Shown here one piece after another: positions 49,775-57,538 of a stretch of DNA of 64,000 bases. Each line of letters begins with the position of its first letter. Position 1 is the first letter of the stretch. A program made the position numbers and the translations under genes. The DNA lies in NCBI GenBank assembly GCA_012838345.1, contig DUPK01000078.1:24793-88792 (forward strand), read 5' to 3'. The stretch comes from Clostridiales bacterium. GTDB lineage: Bacteria > Bacillota > Clostridia > Oscillospirales > Oscillospiraceae. The notes beneath the pieces are model-generated. The model made no database searches, was not told the DNA's origin, and saw only the letters and a program-made list of their open reading frames with translations.

Positions 49775-51787
49775 ATGACGAAAAAGTTAGTCTCAGCATT
49801 ACTGGTACTCTGCATGATGCTTTTTACGGCCGCTCCCGCGCTTGCGACCGAGGGTATATCGGGAATGACCACCAGCGACGCGGGAATTAAGTTCATAGAA
49901 GAATATGAGGGCTTTTCGCCCTACGTCTATTCAGATTCCTCCAATTACTACATAGGCTACGGCACACGCTGCAACCCCGGTGATTACCCCAACGGCATCA
50001 CCCGGGAAGAGGCCGAGGAGCTTTTACGCCAGGAGCTGAAGGCTATCGAGGCCAAGGTCAAAAATATGTTCGCAACCAGCGCTACCATCATCACCCAAAA
50101 CAGGTTTGATGCACTGGTCAGCTTTACATACAACCTAGGTTCCGGTTGGATGAATTCCGGCGAAGAACTTTATAACTACATAATAAGAGGAAACTATACC
50201 GAAATGGACCTTGTAAACGCTTTCGGCGTATGGTGCCACGTAGCCGGCAAGCCGGTCAAGGGACTCATTGACAGGCGCCTCGGCGAAGCCGCCATCTTCC
50301 TCTACGGCGATTACAGCACCGGAGAATCCACCAGGTACAATTACCTGATTTTTAATCCCGGAGACGGAACCGTGGACTCGGACATCGCATTTTACAAAAG
50401 CGGCGAGCCCTACGGCCACCTGCCGAAAGCAAGGCAGAAGGGATATACCTTCAACGGCTGGTTCAGTGAGGGCTACTACAGGGTTGACCCCTCAAACATA
50501 GTGACAAAGAACCTCACCGTCACCGCCGGCTGGTCCCTTGGAGAGGAAACCATAGAAGACATTACATATAAGGACGTCAAGGAGAACGACTGGTTTTATA
50601 AATACGTAAAGGACCTCAGCTCCAGGGGCATAGTCAACGGCTACCCCGAAGGCGACTTCAGGCCCTCGAACTCGTTAAGCTGCGGCGAAGCGCTGAAGCT
50701 GATACTGATTGCCACGGGATACAACGAGCAGAAACCGACAGGCAATCACTGGGCGAGCGGATACCTCGACACCGCGGTTTCAAAGGGCATTGTAAAATCA
50801 GATCAGATTAAAGACCTCGATGCTCCCATATCCCGCCTCATGGTCGCACATATCACGGCAAAGGCACTCGGCTTTATCGAGTCTGACATCGAAACCCCCT
50901 TCGCCGACACCGACGACGGCTATGTGCTCACACTCTACAGGCAGGGCATAGTAGAGGGCAGCTTCGATACCGGCGTGCGCCTGTACAAACCCGACGATAT
51001 GATTAGCCGTGCGGAGGTAAGCACGATAGTCTGGAGGCTCTGCAATATAGATATATACGCGAATATGATAGACACATCGGGATACTGGATAAATATACTT
51101 GATGGCGTTCCCGTCCACACGCGCGCGCCGGACCGCTATTATCTTGAAAACGGAATTATGAAGTACGATTCCAACAGGATAGAGACCTATGTCGGGGTGG
51201 ACGTCTCGTCTCACCAGTATGACATCGACTGGTCGAGGGTCAAGGCCGCCGGCATGGAGTTTGCGATAATCCGCGTAGGATACCGCGGCTATGAGACCGG
51301 AAAGGTCTGTCTGGACGATTATTTTGAGAAGAACATCAAGGGCGCGCTTGAAAACGGACTAAAGGTGGGCGTGTACTTCTTCTCGCAGGCCATCACACCC
51401 GAGGAAGCAATCGAGGAAGCGGAATTTGTCCTTAACCACATACAGGGCTACGAGGTAACCTTCCCCGTCGTCTTCGACTGGGAGCCGTTTAGCTACAGCA
51501 CCGCGCGCACCAACGGCCTCGACAAGGAAACCCTGACCAGCTGCGCGGTGGCGTTCCTGGAGAGAGTCAAAGCTGCCGGCTACAAGCCGATGGTGTATTT
51601 CAACAACTTTATCGGGTACTTACGGTATGACTTAAGACAGCTGCTAGACTATGACTTCTGGTACGCAAACTACTCCGCGATGCCCTCCTTCTACTATGAT
51701 TTTGACATGTGGCAGTATACCTCGAGCGGCAAGGTCGACGGAATTGCGACAAACGTCGATATGAATATCTGCTTTAAAAAGTATTAA
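49775..51787 (+). CDS. Secreted wall hydrolase with GH24 and GH25 lysozyme domains and SLH anchor
   Basis: 670 aa. Signal peptide to about residue 24. GH24 (T4-lysozyme-like) about 28-180: EEYEGFSPYVYSD with the catalytic Glu, YIGYGT, RFDALVSFTYNLGSG. A Listeria-Bacteroides-type beta repeat about 190-250 (KGYTFNGWFSEGYY). Three SLH motifs about 260-425 (YKDVKENDWFYKYVKDLSSR, FADTDDGYVLTLYRQGIVEG). GH25 from about 478: GVDVSSHQYDIDWSRV, YFFSQAITPEEAIEEAEFVL, the catalytic pair in FDWEP, and WQYTSSG. Both domains should cut the MurNAc-GlcNAc bond, and the SLH part would hold the enzyme on its own wall. Probably for wall remodelling or sporulation. Ribosome site AGGAGG. Monocistronic. Confidence 0.93.
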   Translation: MTKKLVSALLVLCMMLFTAAPALATEGISGMTTSDAGIKFIEEYEGFSPYVYSDSSNYYIGYGTRCNPGDYPNGITREEAEELLRQELKAIEAKVKNMFATSATIITQNRFDALVSFTYNLGSGWMNSGEELYNYIIRGNYTEMDLVNAFGVWCHVAGKPVKGLIDRRLGEAAIFLYGDYSTGESTRYNYLIFNPGDGTVDSDIAFYKSGEPYGHLPKARQKGYTFNGWFSEGYYRVDPSNIVTKNLTVTAGWSLGEETIEDITYKDVKENDWFYKYVKDLSSRGIVNGYPEGDFRPSNSLSCGEALKLILIATGYNEQKPTGNHWASGYLDTAVSKGIVKSDQIKDLDAPISRLMVAHITAKALGFIESDIETPFADTDDGYVLTLYRQGIVEGSFDTGVRLYKPDDMISRAEVSTIVWRLCNIDIYANMIDTSGYWINILDGVPVHTRAPDRYYLENGIMKYDSNRIETYVGVDVSSHQYDIDWSRVKAAGMEFAIIRVGYRGYETGKVCLDDYFEKNIKGALENGLKVGVYFFSQAITPEEAIEEAEFVLNHIQGYEVTFPVVFDWEPFSYSTARTNGLDKETLTSCAVAFLERVKAAGYKPMVYFNNFIGYLRYDLRQLLDYDFWYANYSAMPSFYYDFDMWQYTSSGKVDGIATNVDMNICFKKY

Positions 51788-51805
51788 TTTCCACCAATTA
51801 GTAGA

Positions 51806-51843
51806 ATAGCGCTGTAAAGGAAAAACCTTTACAGCGCTATTTC
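51806..51843 (+). terminator. Terminator of the dual lysozyme gene
   Basis: ATAGCGCTGTAAAGG / CCTTTACAGCGCTAT perfect 15-bp hairpin, short T-tail. Confidence 0.85.
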
Positions 51844-51900
51844 GTGCTTAAAGTGTGTTTTTCAGGGGAAATCGTCAAATCATAAGGATGAGGTGACGAT

Positions 51901-52911
51901 ATGCTGGACCTAAAAAGCTTCCCCGACGCCGTGTATTATGAGCCTGAAGCGCTAAAGTACCCGCTTGGCAGGCTTTTGCGCGAAAAGTACGGCGACAAGC
52001 CCTGGATTGAAATAGAAAGCCACAACAGCATCCCCGAGCTTCAAAAAAGGCAGAACAGGGAGTTTCCGAAGCTGAAGCGGCTTCTTATCCTGGGCGTTCG
52101 CAAAACACACAAATATGTGCCGAACCACAAGGTTTCAAACTTCCTCGTACCCTTCACTTCCTCGGGCTGCAGCGCCATGTGCCTTTACTGCTATCTTGTC
52201 TGCAACTACAACAAATGCTCCTACCTGCGAATTTTCGTAAACCGCGAGCAGATGATGGAGAGGTTAATCGGCGAGTCAATCAAGGCCGACACGCCTCAAA
52301 CCTTTGAGATAGGCAGCAACAGCGATCTTATACTGGAAAACCAGATTACCGATAACCTTACCTGGATTATCGAGAACTTCGGCGCGCAGGGGCGGGGCAC
52401 AATCACCTTCCCGACCAAGTTTTCAATGGTTGAATCCTTGTTGAATCTCAACCATCAGGGCAAGGTCCTGTTCAGGATGAGCATAAACCCCGAGGAGATT
52501 GTCAGAAGAGTCGAAATAGGCACCTCTCCTCTTTCCGACAGGATAAGGGCGCTTAACAATATGTGTGATGCAGGTTACCGCGTGGGAATACTCCTTGCCC
52601 CCGTGATTATGCTGCCCGGCTGGCGCGATATGTACGGCAGCCTCCTTGAGCGCCTAGCTTCAGAGCTCTCGGAAAAGGTTAAGCGCGAGGCTTTCATTGA
52701 GATAATTTTCATGACATACAGCTTTGTCCAGAATTTTATCAACACCGAGGCCTTTCCGCACGCTCTGCAAATCTTCGACAGGGAGAGCATGACCGGAAGG
52801 GGCAGGGGCAAATACTGCTACCGTGAGCCGCTGAGAGAAGAAGGCGAAGCTTTTCTCAGGGAGAAAACAAAGCAGAGCCTTGGTGATATGCCCATACTTT
52901 ATGTCGTATAG
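51901..52911 (+). CDS. splB: Spore photoproduct lyase family radical SAM protein
   Basis: 336 aa. Co-linear with SplB over its length: YEPEALKYPLG, ILGVRKTHKY, radical-SAM C90xxxC94xxC97 with Tyr96 and Tyr98 (GCSAMCLYCYL), YLRIFVNREQ, FRMSINPEEIVRRVEIGTSP and the final EIIF region. Known SplB repairs the thymine dimer of spores by SAM radical chemistry. Its H-donor Cys sits in a FExxCTSD segment; here this reads FEIGSNSD, so the Cys is Ser139 (Ser141 is kept). The repair chemistry may therefore differ, or the substrate may be another one. Start ATG 51901 after GAGGTGA. Confidence 0.85.
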   Translation: MLDLKSFPDAVYYEPEALKYPLGRLLREKYGDKPWIEIESHNSIPELQKRQNREFPKLKRLLILGVRKTHKYVPNHKVSNFLVPFTSSGCSAMCLYCYLVCNYNKCSYLRIFVNREQMMERLIGESIKADTPQTFEIGSNSDLILENQITDNLTWIIENFGAQGRGTITFPTKFSMVESLLNLNHQGKVLFRMSINPEEIVRRVEIGTSPLSDRIRALNNMCDAGYRVGILLAPVIMLPGWRDMYGSLLERLASELSEKVKREAFIEIIFMTYSFVQNFINTEAFPHALQIFDRESMTGRGRGKYCYREPLREEGEAFLREKTKQSLGDMPILYVV

Positions 52912-52968
52912 CCCATGCTTCAAGCAGCCGTCAGGATTTACGGAGGCTCAGCAAAACTGCCGCCTAAA

Positions 52969-53003
52969 AAGCACACTCCCTGATTCGGCAGGGAGTGCTT
53001 CCT
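52969..53003. terminator. Bidirectional terminator between splB and the MATE gene
   Basis: AAGCACACTCCCTG / CAGGGAGTGCTT hairpin (2-base bulge) between convergent genes. Confidence 0.75.
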
Positions 53004-54344
53004 TTATATAAGGGACTTCGTCTTCCATTTTCCGCTTCGGAATCTGAAAAACCCAATGGTCAGGCCGATTGTCCAGCCGATTGCGTTTGATAAGGCCATG
53101 GCGCTCATGCCGACAGCCCGCACCAGGGTAAAGGCCATAATGACGCGGAAGGCAAAATTAAATACGGTAATCGCCAAAAATCCGGACATGTCGCCCGCCC
53201 CTCTGAGCACACCAGTGTGGGTGCACATCATGCCGAACACAAAGTAAAAGGCCGAGGTTATCCGCAGGTACTGTGTGCCGACGGCTATCACCTCGGCGTT
53301 TTCGAGGTTGTCCGCGACAAAAAGCCCGACAAGCGTACCGCCGAAAACATAGAGGAGCGCCGCGACTCCCACTCCAATACCAAGCACCATCCTGATTGCC
53401 GTAATATAGCCTCTCGGAATCCGGTCGAACCTTTTTGCGCCTATATTCTGCGCCGTAAAGGTGGAAACCGCGTTTCCCATCGTCGCCATCGGGAGAATGG
53501 TAATTGAATCTATCCTACCCGCGGCTGTGTATCCCGCCATGGCCGAGGGGCCGAAGCTGTTTACCACCGACTGCAGGCAGATAAGCCCAATCGACACTAC
53601 AGACTGCTGCAGCGTGGAGGGGCCTGCCACCCGGCAGATTTTGAGCAGTATGCCGCCGTCAAACAGCGAGGGCTTATCCTCCGCGACAAACCTCCTCAGC
53701 TTATAAAACAAAACCGGCATTGTCAGCAGTACGGACACTCCCTGCGATATGAACGTGGCCCAGGCGACGCCGCTCACTCCCATTTTGAATTTTATGACAA
53801 ACAGCATATTCAGCCCGATATTCAGAACTGAACATATGAAAAGAAATAAAAGCGGTTTTTTGGAATCGCCAAGCGCGTTAAAAACCGCATTGAAGGCGTT
53901 AAACATAAACAGGAAAACAAAGCCGAAAAAGTATATGCGAAGGTAGAGTGCCGCGTCTTCCATCAGCTCAGGCGGAGTGCCCAGCAAAACGAGCAACTGC
54001 TTGTGCAACAGTATGCCGATGGCGGCGAGCACCACAGAAAGCACAAGAAAGGATGTCGCGGCAGTATTTACCGCTGTTTTCATTCGCCCATACTCCCTGG
54101 CGCCGAATAGCTGCGATATTACTATTGACGCTCCGATGGAGCCTCCCGTGGCAAGCGCCACAAATAGCATTGTCAGCGTCGAGGAGGCCCCGACGGCGGC
54201 CAGCGCGTCGGAACCCACATAGTTTCCGACAATTATGCTGTCCATCATATTGTAAAGCTGCTGAAAAACGTTTCCCAGAATAAGAGGAAGGGAAAAAGCA
54301 ATTAGCGCCTTGGCAGGGCTCTCCTCTATCAGTCTGTTTGACAT
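53004..54344 (-). CDS. MATE-family multidrug/cation antiporter
   Basis: 446 aa, twelve membrane segments in two similar halves. The N-terminus LPLILGNVFQQLYNMMDSII and VGNYVGSDALAAVGAS, GGSIGASIVISQLFGA, and in the second half GYTAAGRIDSITILPMATMG are typical of MatE/NorM proteins of the DinF/MepA branch. It exports cationic or other toxic compounds with H+ or Na+. Ribosome site GAGGAG. Monocistronic. Confidence 0.94.
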   Translation of the reverse strand: MSNRLIEESPAKALIAFSLPLILGNVFQQLYNMMDSIIVGNYVGSDALAAVGASSTLTMLFVALATGGSIGASIVISQLFGAREYGRMKTAVNTAATSFLVLSVVLAAIGILLHKQLLVLLGTPPELMEDAALYLRIYFFGFVFLFMFNAFNAVFNALGDSKKPLLFLFICSVLNIGLNMLFVIKFKMGVSGVAWATFISQGVSVLLTMPVLFYKLRRFVAEDKPSLFDGGILLKICRVAGPSTLQQSVVSIGLICLQSVVNSFGPSAMAGYTAAGRIDSITILPMATMGNAVSTFTAQNIGAKRFDRIPRGYITAIRMVLGIGVGVAALLYVFGGTLVGLFVADNLENAEVIAVGTQYLRITSAFYFVFGMMCTHTGVLRGAGDMSGFLAITVFNFAFRVIMAFTLVRAVGMSAMALSNAIGWTIGLTIGFFRFRSGKWKTKSLI

Positions 54345-54731
54345 TAAATTTTCTCCTCTGTTTTAATATAGAGCAAAAGGTATTTCCCGTAAAATAAGCC
54401 GGTAATTATTGATTATCAGTGTGCCGGTACATCAAATGTTAAGCCGGCAATACAGTTTATTATTTTAATATAAGGCAGGGTCATAAAGCAAGGTATTTTG
54501 TGCTTGAATGTCTTGTTTTGTCATAAATCGCAGATAAGCTTGCGACTTTTATATTATGCCGAAACAAGGCGGTTTTGGAGCCATTAAAGTTTAGCCTACC
54601 TTCTAGTAGCTGCGCAACAGAAAAGCGGGGTTCTCAGGCCCCGCTTTGGCAGTAAACTATTAGACTTCCGCAAACGGCTAAAACAGCCGCCACAGTACTT
54701 ATCCCGGCAAGCAAAGCCCGCCCGGTGCCGA
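54345..54731. other. Intergenic region, no gene seen apart from one terminator
   Basis: AT-rich upstream region of the MATE gene (54345-54560), then the hairpin at 54619-54650. Nothing else could be supported. Confidence 0.5.
54619..54650 (-). terminator. Terminator of the GT4-csaB/tex/pepV/HD/MBL operon
   Basis: AAAGCGGGG / CCCCGCTTT hairpin with T-run leftward. Confidence 0.8.
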
Positions 54732-55427
54732 TTAATTATCAAGCAGGAATTTGCTCTTGCCGCAGTCGTAGAGCTTACAGGGCATAGGTCCTTCGTAATC
54801 CCTTCCCTCAACCGAACCGCTTTTTAGGAGCTTCAGCCCCTCCAGAATGTCGGAAATGACCGACGGCGGCTGCGTTAAGTTCCCATGTGAGGCGTAGATT
54901 GTGTCTATCCCGTCTTTCATGGCAAGGAGCTTATTCAGCGAGTGCTCCAGGCCCGTCAGGTTGCGGCCGGGACCGAACATAAAAATCGGAGTAGACTGCA
55001 GGCTGTCTCCCCCAAACAGCTCCCTGTTTTCCCTGTCTAATAGCGCTATGCTTCCGGGCGTGTGGCCGGGTATAAGTATTACCTCGTACTTTACCGAGCC
55101 GAGGTCGAGCACATGGCCTTCCCAAACAGGCACCAGATTTTTGTTTCCGTCCGGGTGTTTGGAGAAATAGTAGTCGTACTCCGACGGGTGCATATGGATT
55201 TTTTCAAACTGATTGTTGCAGCCGACATGGTCACGGTCTGCGTGGGTAATGACTACGCTTATGGGTTTACTCGTGAGGCTCTCGGCCAATGCTCTGAGAT
55301 TGCCGCTTCCAACCCCGGTATCAATCAGAAGCGCGCCTGTCGTCCCCTCGACGAGGAACATCCGGACGAAATCCTCATCTATTGCCCAATAGCCCTTTCT
55401 AATCTCGCTAACCTTATACGGACCCAT
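54732..55427 (-). CDS. Metallo-beta-lactamase-fold hydrolase
   Basis: 231 aa. Metal motif THADRDHVG (HxDxDH), a further His in MHPSEYDYYF, the IPGHTPGSIALL loop, GGDSLQ, and YASHGN near the end. This is the glyoxalase II/YflN-like group of MBL hydrolases, usually acting on thioesters, lactones or phosphodiesters. The substrate is unknown. Start ATG 55427 after AAAGGAGGG. 13 bp after the HD-domain gene; last gene of the operon. Confidence 0.88.
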   Translation of the reverse strand: MGPYKVSEIRKGYWAIDEDFVRMFLVEGTTGALLIDTGVGSGNLRALAESLTSKPISVVITHADRDHVGCNNQFEKIHMHPSEYDYYFSKHPDGNKNLVPVWEGHVLDLGSVKYEVILIPGHTPGSIALLDRENRELFGGDSLQSTPIFMFGPGRNLTGLEHSLNKLLAMKDGIDTIYASHGNLTQPPSVISDILEGLKLLKSGSVEGRDYEGPMPCKLYDCGKSKFLLDN

Positions 55428-55440
55428 GATATTCCCTCCT

Positions 55441-56100
55441 TTAAAGCAGTTGCTGCTCGTTAATTATGAGTTTAAACTGAAGCCCGAGTTTTTCCGCTGC
55501 CTTCCGGCAGAGCGTCATGCGGCCGAGAAATATCTCAAAGTAATCCATAACCGTGCCGTAGCGCTGGTCAATCGTGAGCTTTAGCTTTATGAGCGTTTTG
55601 TCCTCGTTAATCTTTGTAATCGCTTTCTTGACCGAGTAATTTACGCGGTCGTGTATGTCAAAAGTGGATATATCCTTATTGCGCACACGGCTTCTGCGCA
55701 CGTCGGTCTTGTCGGCGAGTATAAGCGCCGCCGCTATGGGGTTTACCGCCTCTGCCGTACCCTCGTCGTGATTGCCTATGGCGGTCGTAATAGTCGCTAT
55801 TTCTTCGGGAGGAAAGCCCATATTGTCCAGTATGCGAAAGGCCATGACCGCACCGCTCTGGGCATGGTCCACACGGTTTATGAGGTTTCCTATATCGTGC
55901 AGATAGCCCGCAATAGCCGCAAGCTCGCAGTCGCGCTCCGGGTAGCCCAGGGTATGCAGTATGTACTTTGCCATCTCGGCCACCTTCGTGACGTGGGCAA
56001 AGCTGTGCTCTGTGTAGCCGAGGGCGATTAGCGATTCGTCGGCCTTTGCAATATAAGTGTTTATTGCTTCGTTGTTCTTAATATTCTCAAAAGTTATCAT
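55441..56100 (-). CDS. HD-domain phosphohydrolase
   Basis: 219 aa. The first metal His lies in YTEHSFAHVTKV, HDIGN is the HD pair, and NHDEGTAEA with ADKTDVRRSRVR completes the domain (about 25-150). Such proteins cleave phosphate from nucleotides or related molecules. No specific substrate is suggested. The C-terminal 70 residues are unassigned. 10 bp after pepV. Confidence 0.85.
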   Translation of the reverse strand: MITFENIKNNEAINTYIAKADESLIALGYTEHSFAHVTKVAEMAKYILHTLGYPERDCELAAIAGYLHDIGNLINRVDHAQSGAVMAFRILDNMGFPPEEIATITTAIGNHDEGTAEAVNPIAAALILADKTDVRRSRVRNKDISTFDIHDRVNYSVKKAITKINEDKTLIKLKLTIDQRYGTVMDYFEIFLGRMTLCRKAAEKLGLQFKLIINEQQLL

Positions 56101-56110
56101 CGGGGCTCCC

Positions 56111-57514
56111 CTATTTGCAGTTATCTATAATCACCTGCGCAAAAATCTTCGCGCTCGTTACAATATCCTCTATCGAAACGTGCTCGTCAGGCCCGTGTAT
56201 GCGGTTGTCCTTGCCCGGCATAGTGCAGCCGAAGGCGACCGCGCCCTCAATTCCGTGGACATAGGTGCCTCCACCTATGGCAATGCAATCTCCTTTACAC
56301 CCTGTGTAGTCCTCGTATGCCTTCAGAAGCGTTTTCACAAAGGGCGAATCTGCGGGCGTGTGGTGAGGCATGGTAATTCCCTCAGCGCCCTGGATTTCAA
56401 TACCTTTGGCCTTAAGTTTCGCCCGGGCGGCGTCCGATACGCTCTCCTTGGTGCCGCAGACAGGGAAGCGGCAGTCGAATCTTGCCGTAAATCCTGTAAG
56501 GCTAAACTCCATTACACTTAAATTCAGAGTTAATGCGCCAGAAATCTCGTCCTTTTGCTCTATTCCGAGGTATTTCCCGTAAAAATCGCCGTGCGGGAAC
56601 AGTTCGTTCAGGGCGCAAAGCATCTCATAGCCGCGGCTCGGAGCAAGTCTGATATGCGAGAGCAAAAACAGCATCGCGGTAAGGGCGTTTACGCCCTCTT
56701 CGGGTTTCGAGGCGTGGGCGCTTTTCCCGTGGGCCGTGATTTTAATAAGGTCGTTTTCTTCCTCAAGCGTGAAATTCGCGCCCGAGTATTCCTCAATCAT
56801 TTCGGCCATGGCTTCGAGCATATCGTAATCGACACCCTCCACCACCGCCGTGGCCTCGGACGGGACCGCGTTTACGGTCTCGCCGCCTTTAATCGAAATC
56901 ACCCTCGGCAAAGCCTTATCCTCCTCCCAGCTTGCGCCGAAGCTCGGGGCGTACCTGCCCTTTTCTATGTTTATGACCGGAAACTCGGCGTCCGGCGAAA
57001 AGGTCTTAGGCGAGGGGCTGACGCGCTCATAATAGTACCTTATATCCTCGCTGCCCGTCTCCTCGGCGGTGCCGAGAATTACTCTCGCGTTTTTGCTGAG
57101 ATTCGGCTCAATCTCCCTGGCACACGCAAGAGCGTAGAGCACAGCCACAGCCGGCCCCTTGTTATCCATGGCGCCACGGCCGTAAATCACACCGTTCTCG
57201 ACCGTGCCGCGAAATGGCTCCTTCGTCCAGCCCGTACCCTCCGAAACGACATCCAGATGTGCCAGAATCGAAAGCTCGGTCGGCTTGTCGTTTAAATCGA
57301 CTGTGCCCACATAGTTTTCCATGTTAACTGGAGAAAACCCGAGCTCACGTGCTATTTTGAGCGCCTCGCCGAGGGCTTTGGCAGGGCCCTGGCCGAAGGG
57401 CATTCCCTCTTTTGGCTCTCCCCGCACGCTATTTATATTTATAAGCCGGCAGATGTCCTGCACAAGTTTATCCCTGTGCTGATTGAAATAAGCGTCAATC
57501 TTTTCCCTGTACAT
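56111..57514 (-). CDS. pepV: Dipeptidase of the M20 family (PepV/Sapep type)
   Basis: 467 aa, the usual length for PepV. Metal site: LSILAHLDVV with the His and Asp, YGRGAMDNKGP, the catalytic Glu pair in ILGTAEETGSEDI, DAEFPVINIEKGR, and the final His in HGPDEHVSIEDI. It cleaves dipeptides, giving free amino acids in the cytosol. Start ATG 57514 has GGAGGTG just upstream; the longer form from 57532 does not. Confidence 0.93.
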   Translation of the reverse strand: MYREKIDAYFNQHRDKLVQDICRLININSVRGEPKEGMPFGQGPAKALGEALKIARELGFSPVNMENYVGTVDLNDKPTELSILAHLDVVSEGTGWTKEPFRGTVENGVIYGRGAMDNKGPAVAVLYALACAREIEPNLSKNARVILGTAEETGSEDIRYYYERVSPSPKTFSPDAEFPVINIEKGRYAPSFGASWEEDKALPRVISIKGGETVNAVPSEATAVVEGVDYDMLEAMAEMIEEYSGANFTLEEENDLIKITAHGKSAHASKPEEGVNALTAMLFLLSHIRLAPSRGYEMLCALNELFPHGDFYGKYLGIEQKDEISGALTLNLSVMEFSLTGFTARFDCRFPVCGTKESVSDAARAKLKAKGIEIQGAEGITMPHHTPADSPFVKTLLKAYEDYTGCKGDCIAIGGGTYVHGIEGAVAFGCTMPGKDNRIHGPDEHVSIEDIVTSAKIFAQVIIDNCK

Positions 57515-57538
57515 GCCTGCACCTCCAAGCATTAAATC

